From NCBI RefSeq assembly GCF_000376245.1, contig NZ_AQXM01000063.1, positions 62,001 through 126,000 on the forward strand: DNA of 64,000 nucleotides, written 5' to 3'. Positions 46,202 through 61,471 of this stretch are shown piece by piece. A program made the translations under genes and the position numbers. This DNA is from Acaricomes phytoseiuli DSM 14247. GTDB taxonomy: Bacteria; Actinomycetota; Actinomycetes; Actinomycetales; Micrococcaceae. Every line of letters begins with the position of its first letter. Position 1 is the stretch's first letter. The notes below the pieces were generated by a model. That model did not search any database, was not told where the DNA came from, and saw nothing but the letters and a program-made list of their open reading frames with translations.

Positions 46202-46579
46202 TCAGCGGAGCTTATGTGCGAAACGCAGCAGATTGCCGTCCGGGTCCACGTGGGCGCCTTCGCGGAGCCCGTAATCGGTGTCGATCGGCGTGCTCGTGGG
46301 GCAGTGCGACTCTGCAGCGCCAGAAACCCGATGCCACTGCTCGGCGAGCAAGTCCGCGTTATCGACTTCGATGAATGCCGAGGAGAAGTTGTGCTCCGGA
46401 TCGACGACCGGTACATGCCAGAGGTGCAGACGGATCTCACCCAGCTTGGCGAAGGCGTTTTCTTCATCGCCTTGATAGCGTTTCACCTCGAAACCGAGCG
46501 CAGAGTAGTGCCGGATCGACCTGTTCAAGTCGTTCACGGGAAATACCGGGGCGATTTGTTCGAAGAGCACATGGCTCAT
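46202..46579 (-). CDS. VOC-family (glyoxalase/bleomycin-resistance-like) protein
   Basis: From ATG 46579 the protein is 125 residues: IAPVFPVNDLNRSIRHYSALGFEV at the N-terminus and DYGLREGAHVDPDGNLLRFAHK at the C-terminus. It is a single VOC module resembling bleomycin-binding proteins. The ligand is unknown. ATG 46579 lies 7 nt after TAGGCT on the minus strand (46592-46587). Confidence 0.82.
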   Translation of the reverse strand: MSHVLFEQIAPVFPVNDLNRSIRHYSALGFEVKRYQGDEENAFAKLGEIRLHLWHVPVVDPEHNFSSAFIEVDNADLLAEQWHRVSGAAESHCPTSTPIDTDYGLREGAHVDPDGNLLRFAHKLR

Positions 46580-46592
46580 ATGAACGAGCCTA
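46580..46592 (-). promoter_or_regulatory. Possible leaderless promoter of the VOC gene
   Basis: On the minus strand TAGGCT, 7 nt, ATG 46579. Confidence 0.4.
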
Positions 46593-46640
46593 GCTCGTGC
46601 GGGCGGACTAGCCACTACATTCTGACGTTTTCTTGAAGTC

Positions 46641-47786
46641 TCAGAACAGGGTCGACGCTGCTGCGGGTCGGGGGAGGGGCTGCTTCTCCGCTAGCAGCGG
46701 CAGGCTGCCCTGAGGGTAGTTGGCTTCTTCCTGGCGCGCGTCGGGATGGAAGTCATCAGGAGCGTTCTGCTCGAGTCTGTGCATGGCCGCTCCTGCTGCG
46801 CCGAAGCCGTGTGCGGCTTTAGCCGCTGCTACTCGACGAGCCAGCCACTTCCGGTATTCCGCGGGTGCGTAGGAGCCGCTGCCGTATAGCCGCCGGTACT
46901 TGCCCACGAGTGCGGGATGGTGCTGCGCCAACCAGGACATGAACCAGTCCCGCGTGCCGGACCGGAGGTGGAGTGCGCCCGCCGTGACTCCGGTGGCGCC
47001 GGCCGCAGCCAGAGCCGCGAAAAGCGAGTCCAGTGCTTCATCGGTATCGGTCAGCCAGGGCAGGATCGGCATCGCCATCACCCCGCAGGGGAGCCCTGCT
47101 TCGCGTAACCGCGAGATAAGCGCTAAGCGGGCTTTGGGCGCAGGCGTGCCGGGCTCGATGACCTGTGCCAGCGCTTCATCCGTGAGTGCCAGCGAGATCG
47201 CCATACCGATGGGTACGCTGCGGGCTGCGGACGCCAGCTCCGGAATGTCACGGCCTAACAGAGTCCCTTTGGTCAGAATCGACAGCGGGGTCCCGGAGTC
47301 GGCCAGTGCGCCGATGATGCCAGGCATCAACTGATAGCGGCCCTCTGCTCGCTGATAAGGATCAGTATTGGTGCCCAGGGCCACCGGTTCCCGCTGCCAG
47401 CGGGGGCGGGCCAGTTCTGCTCTGAGGACTTCGATGGTATTGACTTTGACCACGACTTGCGAGTCGAAATCCAGGCCGGGGTCGAAATCCAGGTAGGTGT
47501 GCGTTTTCCGGGCAAAGCAGTAGACGCAGGCGTGGGAGCAGCCGCGATAAGGATTGATGGTCCAGCGGAACGGCATGTTCGAAGAGCCCTGCACCGGGTT
47601 GAGTACACTTTTCGCCGCGACCTCGTGGAACGTTATGCCGGCGAATTCGGGCCTGCGCACGGTGCGCAGGAAGCCTTGTAGGGGTAATAGAACACCCTGT
47701 TGAGCCTTCGCGGATTCTGCCGCTGAGGTCTTTTCATCAGCGGGCTCCTGTTCGAGAAGAGCCTCTTGTTGTGCTGCCCATCGCAT
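46641..47786 (-). CDS. Rv2578c-like radical SAM protein behind a LexA box
   Basis: From ATG 47786 the protein is 381 residues. The cluster motif is in INPYRGCSHACVYCFARKTH (Cys-x3-Cys-x2-Cys), which places it among the Rv2578c/SplB-related radical SAM proteins. Other conserved stretches: VALGTNTDPYQRAEGRYQLM and ILTKGTLLGRDI. No reaction has been shown for this family to my knowledge. SplB itself repairs spore photoproduct, which fits a damage role. A LexA box sits 10 nt upstream of the start. Confidence 0.85.
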   Translation of the reverse strand: MRWAAQQEALLEQEPADEKTSAAESAKAQQGVLLPLQGFLRTVRRPEFAGITFHEVAAKSVLNPVQGSSNMPFRWTINPYRGCSHACVYCFARKTHTYLDFDPGLDFDSQVVVKVNTIEVLRAELARPRWQREPVALGTNTDPYQRAEGRYQLMPGIIGALADSGTPLSILTKGTLLGRDIPELASAARSVPIGMAISLALTDEALAQVIEPGTPAPKARLALISRLREAGLPCGVMAMPILPWLTDTDEALDSLFAALAAAGATGVTAGALHLRSGTRDWFMSWLAQHHPALVGKYRRLYGSGSYAPAEYRKWLARRVAAAKAAHGFGAAGAAMHRLEQNAPDDFHPDARQEEANYPQGSLPLLAEKQPLPRPAAASTLF

Positions 47787-47795
47787 ATTTCGTAT

Positions 47796-47811
47796 TCGAA
47801 CATATATTCGA
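47796..47811. promoter_or_regulatory. LexA (SOS) box of the radical SAM gene
   Basis: TCGAAC-ATAT-ATTCGA has one mismatch from TCGAAC-N4-GTTCGA, the best box in the window. On the minus strand it lies between TTGATT (-35 like) and TACGAA (-10 like), in the spacer, where LexA would block polymerase. Confidence 0.75.
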
Positions 47812-47902
47812 ATCAAGGTCAAGGGCGAGGGCCGCGTCCGGCGGGCCTGGGGTCGAGCTCCTGGCTGGTATTGTGATGTGAGTCACGCGAAAGGCGGTCT
47901 TG

Positions 47903-49430
47903 ATGACCTCTGCATCAGTCAGCGAACCCGGCGAGGCGCCATCGGTGAACCTTGCAGCCATCCTCACCGAGAGCGCCGCACACTCGCCAGAAGCTCTTGC
48001 CCTGAAGCTCGATGAGACTGAGCTCAGCTATGCCGCACTAGATCAGCTCAGCGCACGCTTTGCTGGGTTGCTCCGGGATCGGGGCATCGCCGCGGGCGAG
48101 CGGATTCTGCTGATCAGCCCCAATCTGCCGCAGATGCCGGTGGCCTACTACGGGGCGCTTCGCCACGGCTCGGTGGTCGTACCGCTCAACCCGCTGCTGA
48201 AATCCCGCGAGATCGAGTACCACCTGAAGGATTCCGAAGCCAGCCTGGTCGTGGTGTGGGAGGGCGTGCTCGCAGAGGCAGCTCCCGCCGCGGCGGAGGT
48301 CGATGTCCCGGTGCTGTCCATCGATGCGGACTTCCTGGGCCTGCTTCAGGCCACGGAGCCCGAGGTCGATATCGCATTCGTCACGGCGCAGCAGACCGCC
48401 GTGATCCTCTACACCTCGGGCACCACGGGCCGCCCCAAAGGCGCCGAGCTGACCCACGCCAACCTCTTGCATCAACGCGCAGATCACCCAGGGCCTCTTC
48501 GACCTCGGCGAAGGCGACGTCATCTTCGGCGGCCTGCCGTTCTTCCATATCTTCGGCCAGACCTGCGCGCTCAATGCCGCGATCCTCTCCGGCGCCACGG
48601 TCACCCTGCTGCCGCGGTTCGATCCGGAGCAGGCCCTGCGAATCATTCAGCGGGACCAAGCCACGATCTTCCAGGGCGTGCCCACGATGTACATCGGGCT
48701 ACTACGAGCTTTCGACCCTGAGCAGCACGATGTTTCTACACTGCGAGTCGCGGTTTCCGGCGGGGCATCACTGCCGCTGGAGGTGCTGCGCGGCGTCGAA
48801 TCCACCTTTGATCTGACGCTCCTCGAAGGCTACGGCCTCTCCGAAACCTCTCCCGTCGTCACCTTCAATCAGCAGGACGGTATTCGGAAACCGGGGTCGA
48901 TCGGCACGCCCGTGCGCGACGCCGAGCTGCGGGTCACGGACCTGGATGGCGCTGAACTGCCTCGCGGCGAGGTGGGGGAGCTGCTGGTCCGCGGCCCCCA
49001 GGTGATGAAGGGGTATTGGCGGAACCCTGAGGCCACGGCCGCGGCGATCCAGGATGGCTGGTTCGCGACAGGAGACCTGGCACGGCAGGACGAGGACGGC
49101 GTTTTCTTCATCGTGGATCGGAAGAAGGACATGATTCTGCGGGGCGGGTACAACGTCTACCCGCGCGAAGTCGAGGAAGTGCTCTACGAGCACCCGGCTG
49201 TTGTCGAGGTCGCGGTCCTGGGCAAACCGGACACGGAATACGGCGAGGAAGTCGTCGCGGTCATCGCGCTCGCCGAAGGCGCAGAATCGCAGGACGGGCT
49301 GTTGGAGCAGATCCAGGAGTTCGCCAAAGAACGGCTGGCAGCCTATAAATATCCGCGCGAACTACGCATCGTGCCCGCGTTGCCGAAGGGCCCCACCGGG
49401 AAGATCCTCAAGCGCGAGATCGAACTCTGA
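47903..49430 (+). pseudogene. Acyl-CoA synthetase/AMP-dependent ligase, frameshifted
   Basis: The first frame has RILLISPNLPQMPVAYYGALRHG and the AMP-binding YTSGTTGRPKGAELTHANL. The second frame continues INAQITQGLFDLGEGDVIFGGLPFFHIFGQ, then GYGLSETSPVVTFN, GWFATGDLARQDEDG and GPTGKILKREIEL. The change of frame falls between 48461 and 48475; removing one base there restores about 508 residues of long-chain acyl-CoA ligase. No homopolymer run is at the break, unlike the other frameshifts here. A TATTGT hexamer at 47869-47874 may be its promoter. Confidence 0.78.
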
Positions 49431-49457
49431 GTAGGACGCTGCCGGACGGGGGCGCCT

Positions 49458-50102
49458 TCAGCGCAGTTGCCAGGTGACCGTGACACTCGCGGAGACAATG
49501 TTCTCCCCGGCCTCTAGCGGCATCACCGACTCTGGCGCATAAGCGACCTGACGCAGTGCCGGGGCCGGCGGGAGCGCATCCTGGCCTTCGGCGATCCGCA
49601 GCACCGAACCCAGTTGGAGGCCCGCGAGCTCTGCGAAATGCCCGGCCTGCCGCGCTGCATCATCCCAAGCAGCCTTGCGCGCCCGCTCTGCGACTTCGCT
49701 CCGGTCCGCAATATCCGGGGTGAGTCCGTGCACCCGGACATCGTCCCCGCCCGCCGCGACGATCGCCGCGATGGCCTGCTGGGCGTCGTCCTGGAAAGGC
49801 ATGCGCACGGTGAGCGTGCTGCTGCAGGAATACCCGGTCACCGTGGATCCTCGGCCTTCTTGCCATACCGTCTCGGAGCGTAGGCTCAGCCCGCTCGTAC
49901 TGCTGTTGGCCGCAGGAGCGGTGTCCCTTAAGGCCTGCTGCACCGAATGCATGGACCGGGACGCATCCTGATAGGCGGTGGTCAAGGCAGGGCGGTTGAC
50001 CTCGATGCTGATATTGACGGTCAGCTCGTCCGGCGCTGCGGCGGCCGAGCCGCGCCCGGTGACCGTGACGGTTTGTGCTCCCTGCTGATCCTGCGCTGTC
50101 AT
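49458..50102 (-). CDS. SIMPL (DUF541) domain protein
   Basis: From ATG 50102 the protein is 214 residues: VTVTGRGSAAAAPDELTVNISIEV, then a LRSETVWQEGRGSTVTGYSCSSTLTV strand region, then RKAAWDDAARQAGHFAELAGLQLGSVLRI. This matches SIMPL/DUF541. There is no signal peptide, so unlike many family members it is probably cytosolic. GGAAGGAACC precedes the ATG. Function is unknown. It is divergent from pheS. Confidence 0.85.
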   Translation of the reverse strand: MTAQDQQGAQTVTVTGRGSAAAAPDELTVNISIEVNRPALTTAYQDASRSMHSVQQALRDTAPAANSSTSGLSLRSETVWQEGRGSTVTGYSCSSTLTVRMPFQDDAQQAIAAIVAAGGDDVRVHGLTPDIADRSEVAERARKAAWDDAARQAGHFAELAGLQLGSVLRIAEGQDALPPAPALRQVAYAPESVMPLEAGENIVSASVTVTWQLR

Positions 50103-50207
50103 CCTGGTTCCTTCCGCCGCTGCGGTTCTGAAGGGTTCGCTGCTTTTCACGATACCCCCGTCACGATCCTGCGTCCGGTTACGGTTCCGCTGCCGCTATT
50201 GAATAGA

Positions 50208-50252
50208 CTGGCAGAACATCACGGCCTGTCCGGGACCGTGATGTTCTGCCAG
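50208..50252. promoter_or_regulatory. Perfect 17-bp inverted repeat in the pheST promoter-leader region
   Basis: CTGGCAGAACATCACGG (50208-50224) and CCGTGATGTTCTGCCAG (50236-50252) are exact complements around an 11-nt loop. The left arm begins inside a TAGACT hexamer (50204-50209). It may be an operator for a dimeric regulator, or form an RNA hairpin in the leader. No U-tract follows. Confidence 0.55.
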
Positions 50253-50268
50253 AACTGTTCTGCAATGA

Positions 50269-51341
<1,073 letters not shown>

Positions 51342-51342
<1 letters not shown>

Positions 51343-53918
51343 TGCGTATACCTCTTTCATGGCTGCGTGATTACACCGCACTGCCTGCGGAAGCCTCTGC
51401 GGAGGATCTGATGGCGGATCTCGTCCGAGTGGGTATCGAAGAAGAGGCGGCACACCGTTCCGAGGTTTCCGGGCCGGTCGTCGTCGGCCAGGTGCTCTCG
51501 AAGGTCGAGGAGCCGCAGAAGAACGGCAAGACCATCAACTGGTGCCAGGTGCGGGTAGCCCCCGAAGGGCAGGGGCCGCAGTGGGGCGGGGAAGTCCTCG
51601 CCGGCGAAGGGATTTCCCCGGACGGCGTCCAGGGCATCGTCTGCGGTGCGCATAACTTGCAGGAAGGCGATAAGGTCATCGTCACCCTGCCGGGCGCTGT
51701 GCTGCCCGGAGAGTTCCGGATCACTCCGCGCAAAACCTATGGGCATGTCTCTGCCGGCATGATCGCCTCGGCTCGGGAGCTGGGCATCGGCCAAGAGCAC
51801 GATGGCATCCTCGTGCTTGCGGATCTGGGCCTGGATGCGGAGCCCGGGACGAGCGCCTATGAGCTGCTGGGGCTCGATGAGGAAGCCGCTGAGGTGAGCC
51901 CCACCCCGGATCGCGGCTATCAGTTCTCGATGCGCGGCATCGCCCGCGAGTACGCCCATGCCACCGGCACGCTCGATCAGTTCACGGACCCGGCGACGCT
52001 GCCGCAGCCGGCTCCCAGCACTGGCGAGGGGCATCCTGTGAGCATCGACGATGACGCTCCGATTCACGGCCGGGCCGGTGCGGATCGGTTCGTCGCCCGG
52101 ATCGTGCGGGGGATCGACCCGCAGCGGCCGACTCCGGACTGGTTGGCTCGTAGATTGCGGCTCGCCGGAATCCGGCCGATCTCGCTCGCCGTGGATATCT
52201 CCAATTACGTCATGCTCGAGCTCGGCCAGCCGATGCACTTCTACGACCTCGGGACGCTTTCCGGGCCGATCGTGGTGCGTCGTGCACGCTCCGGTGAGCG
52301 GCTGACCACCCTGGATGGCAAGGATCGCGCGCTTGACTCCGAAGATCTGCTGATCGCCGATGACTCCGGGCCCATAGGTCTGGCCGGGGTCATGGGTGGG
52401 GCCAGCACGGAGATCTCCGAGCAGAGCAAGGACGTGCTTATCGAAGCCGCGCACTTCGAAGAAGTCTCCGTGGCGCGTACTCGCCGTCGGCACAAACTAT
52501 CGTCGGAGGCGGCGAAGCGTTTCGAGCGCGGAGTGGATTGGCGGATCGCCGATATCGCTGCGCAGCGGGCCGCTGATCTGCTCGTCGAGCTGGCCGGGGG
52601 TGAGGCGGAGCAGCGAGTCACCGATATCGGCCAGGAGCCGGAGACGCAGCGGATCGTGCTGCCGATGGACTACCCGGCCCAACGGATCGGCGTCGATTTC
52701 ACCGCTGAGCAGATCGAGACCAGCCTCCGGGATCTCGGAGCTGAGGTTACCGGGCCGGATGGGCAGGGCGACTACCTGGTCAACGTGCCATCGTGGCGGC
52801 AGGACCTGGCGACCAAGGACGATCTCGCTGAAGAGATCATCCGGCTCATCGGTTACGACAAGATTCCCGCGACTCTGCCAGTGGCCCCGCCGGGCCGTGG
52901 GCTGAGCCGGCCCCAGCAGCTGCGGCGCAGGCTCTACCAGGGGCTTGCCGATGCGGGGCTGACCGAGGTGATCGCCTACCCCTTCGTCTCCCGCGCTGCT
53001 AATCAGCGCTTCGGCACGGCCGGTTCAGCAGACTCAGCAGCACCAGATGCACCGATGGTGAAGCTGGCGAATCCGATCAGCGAGGAGTTCTCCTTTCTGC
53101 GGATCTCGATGCTCCCCGGTCTTCTGGAGACGGCCAAGCGCAATGTCTCCCGGGGCCTGAAGGATCTGGCGATCTTCGAGATCGGCTCGGTGTTCTTGCC
53201 CGGGCAGGCCGTGGGGTCTTCGAGCATTCCGCCGCTGGGTGAGCGCCCGGCTGATGATGTACTGAATGGCCTTGACGCCGGGATTCCGGATCAGCCCCTG
53301 CGCTTGGGTGCTGTGCTGGCCGGCCAGGAATCCAGGCCTGCGCCGGGGCACGCTCCCCGGGCCTGGGATTATGCCGATGCGCTCGACGTCGCGCGGCTCG
53401 CAGCCGCGCTGTTGGGCGTCGAACTCGTGGTCAACCAGGCCCAGCATCATGCTTTCCACCCGGGTCGCGCTGCGCAGCTGAGCCTGCGCAGTGGCGCACC
53501 GGTGGGCTATGCGGGGGAGCTGCATCCCAAGCTGCTCGCCGAATCCGATCTGCCGGCTCGTACCGCGGCACTCGAGCTGGATGTCAGTGCCCTGATCGAG
53601 GCGGCGCCGGAAGTCATCGTGGCGAAGCCACTCTCCACGTATCCGGCAGCCACCCAGGATGTCGCGTTGCTGGTTCCGCAGGAGCTGCCCGCGGTGCAGG
53701 TGCTGGAGACGCTGCGCGGCGGCGCCGGTGAACTGCTGGAACACATCGAACTGTTCGACGACTACCGGGGCCAGGGGGTGCCGGAGGGGCGCAAATCGCT
53801 TGCTTTCGGCCTGCGCTTCCGGGCGCCGGATCGGACGCTGACGGCGGATGAAGCCTCTGCGGCCCGGCAGGCCGCGGTCGCCGCCGCGGCGGAAGCATTC
53901 GGCGCCGAGCTGCGCTGA
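51342..53918 (+). CDS. pheT: PheT, phenylalanine-tRNA ligase beta subunit
   Basis: The 858-residue protein has the tRNA-binding OB fold at residues 40-150 (VVVGQVLSKVEE, IVCGAHNLQEGDKV) and B3/B4 editing parts (SPTPDRGYQFSMRGIARE, DISNYVMLELGQPMHFYD). B5 follows (RLIGYDKIPATLP), then a pseudo-catalytic core (LANPISEEFSFLRISMLPGLL), then the anticodon-binding FDX-ACB at the end (LRGGAGELLEHIELFDDYRG). Full length. It ends before a strong inverted repeat. Confidence 0.96.
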
Positions 53919-53936
53919 AGTCTGCTCGCCAACGGT

Positions 53937-54002
53937 TTTTGATGCCGTCCGTGACAATTGATGCCGTACGAAGCGCCTCAAATGTCACGGACGGCATCAA
54001 AA
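53937..54002. terminator. Bidirectional terminator between pheT and qor
   Basis: A perfect 20-bp inverted repeat, arms 53937-53956 and 53983-54002, with a 26-nt loop. The left arm starts with TTTT and the right arm ends with AAAA, so each strand could end at its own side. The loop repeats part of the arm (TTGATGCCGT). Confidence 0.65.
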
Positions 54003-54010
54003 GTGACGGG

Positions 54011-54973
54011 TTAGGGAACCAGGAGCAGCTTCCCTGTGGTCTTCCGAGCTTGGAGGTCGCGATGCGCTTGCGCCGCATCCGCCAGAGCGTAACGGCCGCC
54101 GATCCGCACCTGGAGCTTCCCGGCCCGCAGTGCGTCGAAAAGCTCCCCGGCTCGCCAATTGCGCTCTTCCTCGGTGTGCGTGTAGTCCGGTAATGAGGGG
54201 CGGGTGATAAAAAGCGAACCGCCGGAATTCAGCCGCTGCAGATCGAGCGGTGGTACCGGGCCGGAGGCAGCACCGAAGAGTACCAAGGTGCCGCGCCGGG
54301 CCAGGGCGGCAAGCGAGCCGTCGAAGGTTGCCTGCCCCACCCCGTCGAACACTACGGGTACGCCGTGGCCATCAGTCAGCTCGCGGACCTCCTCCGCGAA
54401 GCCTTCGTATTCCAGCACGTGATCGGCGCCCGCGCTACGGGCGAGCTCGGCTTTTTCTGGGCCGGAGACGGTGGTGATCACGGTTGCCCCTTTGGCCTTG
54501 AGCAGCTGGGTCAGCAGCAGCCCCACCCCGCCGGCTCCGGCATGGGTAAGCACCGTCTGCCCGGTCTGCACCGGAAAAGCCGAATTGCTCAGGTAGTGCG
54601 CGGTCATTCCCTGGAGCGGCAGGGCTGCGGCGATGTCCAGATCGACTCCCTCGGGCACGGAAATCGATTTATCCGCATCCGCCAGCGCGTATTCCGCATA
54701 ACCGGCGTCGCCCGAGGCGGTTGCCACCCGGTCGCCTTCGCTGAAGCCGCTGACTCCGGGCCCGATGGCACTGACGGTGCCCGCGTACTCGGTTCCGGGG
54801 ATGAAGGGCAGCGGCACCGGGTAGATGCCCTCCCGCTGATAAGTCTCGATGTAGTTGACGCCGGTGGCCGCAACCTTGACCAAGAGCTGGCCGGGCCCGG
54901 GCTCGGGGAGCTGCTGTTCCTGGAGCTTCAGCACACTGGGATCGCCGTACTCGGTCACGGTGATACTCTGCAT
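54011..54973 (-). CDS. NADPH:quinone oxidoreductase (zinc-free MDR)
   Basis: This 320-residue quinone oxidoreductase shows VKVAATGVNYIETYQREGIYP and FIPGTEYAGTVSAIG, the dinucleotide site LTHAGAGGVGLLLTQLLKAKGA, and FGAASGPVPP. It lacks zinc-binding cysteines, as Qor/zeta-crystallin types do. The physiological acceptor is unknown. GGAAGG is present upstream of ATG 54973. It converges on pheT. Confidence 0.88.
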   Translation of the reverse strand: MQSITVTEYGDPSVLKLQEQQLPEPGPGQLLVKVAATGVNYIETYQREGIYPVPLPFIPGTEYAGTVSAIGPGVSGFSEGDRVATASGDAGYAEYALADADKSISVPEGVDLDIAAALPLQGMTAHYLSNSAFPVQTGQTVLTHAGAGGVGLLLTQLLKAKGATVITTVSGPEKAELARSAGADHVLEYEGFAEEVRELTDGHGVPVVFDGVGQATFDGSLAALARRGTLVLFGAASGPVPPLDLQRLNSGGSLFITRPSLPDYTHTEEERNWRAGELFDALRAGKLQVRIGGRYALADAAQAHRDLQARKTTGKLLLVP

Positions 54974-54991
54974 AATTCACTGCCTTCCGGG

Positions 54992-55372
54992 ATGTTCTCA
55001 GATGTAGTCTTGCCCCCGTTGCCTAGCTTTCCTATCGTAGGTCTTCCGGGCGGGATCCGATTCGTTGCACGAAAGCTATTCCTGGGCTACTTCGCCCCGT
55101 ACGCTGCGGCTTTCACGGCTGCCGCGCTTTTCAGCCCGTTTGTCACCACGATCCATTTCACGCTCGAGCTGAAGTTCGGAGTCAAGGGGCTGCTGAGGCA
55201 ATACATGGCGACCTGGCTCGTCGCGATGGCGTTCACGGTCTTGCTGGGTGTGGTCACCATGCAGTATCTCCTTGCCATGCTGGTGGCGCTTCTGGTGATT
55301 ATGAGCATTCCGCTTGCTTTTCTGCTTCGCAGGTTTGTCTTCGGGCGACTTCTAAGCAGTAAGGGTGTATAA
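54992..55372 (+). CDS. Unknown small membrane protein
   Basis: From ATG 54992 the protein is 126 residues. Three hydrophobic segments are seen: YFAPYAAAFTAAALF (about 32-46), MATWLVAMAFTVLLGVV (about 72-90) and YLLAMLVALLVIMSIPLAFLL (about 94-114). A basic C-terminal tail follows. The pattern recalls DUF2798-like proteins, but I would not assign it. It is divergent from qor by 18 bp and lies 38 bp before argC. Confidence 0.55.
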   Translation: MFSDVVLPPLPSFPIVGLPGGIRFVARKLFLGYFAPYAAAFTAAALFSPFVTTIHFTLELKFGVKGLLRQYMATWLVAMAFTVLLGVVTMQYLLAMLVALLVIMSIPLAFLLRRFVFGRLLSSKGV

Positions 55373-55382
55373 ATATTTTCTA

Positions 55383-57679
<2,297 letters not shown>

Positions 57680-57683
<4 letters not shown>

Positions 57684-58634
57684 CACCCAATACTCCAGAA
57701 CATCAGGCCGCAGCCCACCAGGCCCAGCAGAAGGCCGCGATCCTCATCGAAGCCCTGCCGTGGATCCAGCGCTTCGCGGGAACCGTCGTGGTGATCAAAT
57801 ACGGCGGTAACGCCATGGTCAGTGCGGAGCTGCGGCAAGCTTTCGCCGAAGACATGGTGTTCTTACGGCATGTCGGCATCAAGCCCGTGGTGGTCCACGG
57901 TGGTGGGCCGCAGATCAACCAGATGCTCGATCGTCTGGGCATAGCCTCCGAGTTCCGGGGCGGTTTGCGGGTGACCACGCCGGAGGCGATGGACGTCGTT
58001 CGGATGGTGCTCACCGGTCAGGTCGGCCGGGAACTCGTCGGTGCGATCAATGCGGTTAGCACCGCCGGTGATTCAGCGGTGGGCAGCCACGCGGTGGGCC
58101 TCTCCGGTGAGGACGGCTGCCTGCTCCAGGCGGTCCGCACCGGCACCGTGGTCGATGGTATGCCCGTGGATCTAGGCCAGGTGGGCGAAGTGGTGGGCGT
58201 CAACCCCGGGGCGATCCTGGATCTCCTGGATGCCGGGCGGATTCCCGTGATCTCCACGGTGGCCCCCGAAGTCGGAGTCCCCGGAAGCGTGCTCAACGTC
58301 AATGCGGATACCGCTGCGGCGACGCTCGCGGTAGCGCTGAAGGCCTCCCGCCTGATGATCCTGACCGATGTCGAGGGCCTTTACCGGAACTGGCCGGATA
58401 AGAATTCGCTGATCAGTGCGCTGAGCGTCACCGAACTGCGGGAATTGCTGCCATCGCTGGCCTCCGGGATGATTCCGAAGATGTCCGCCTGCTTGCATGC
58501 GGTGACCGGCGGTGTGCAGAGCGCTTCAGTGGTCGACGGACGCAGCCCGCATGCCATGTTGCTGGAGATCTTCACCCAGGCCGGCAACGGAACCCAAGTC
58601 TTCCCGGACGAGGACAGCTCAGAAGGTGCCGATC

Positions 58635-58642
<8 letters not shown>
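57680..58642 (+). CDS. argB: ArgB, acetylglutamate kinase
   Basis: ArgB phosphorylates N-acetylglutamate, usually the arginine-sensitive step. The 320-residue protein shows [39 protein letters not shown] and [16 protein letters not shown]. It overlaps argJ by 4 nt and argD by 8 nt. Confidence 0.96.
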
Positions 58643-61400
<2,758 letters not shown>

Positions 61401-61471
61401 CCGATGGCCTGGGCTGTCGTCAGAACAACGATGAAATTCTGAGAATCCGGAAAGAGTGAAGGGAAGAAGAG

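Noticed and set aside
61401-61471. Second ARG box before argG
   Set aside because: GATGAAATTCTGAGAAT has some likeness to an ARG box but no clear dyad; too weak to list as an operator.
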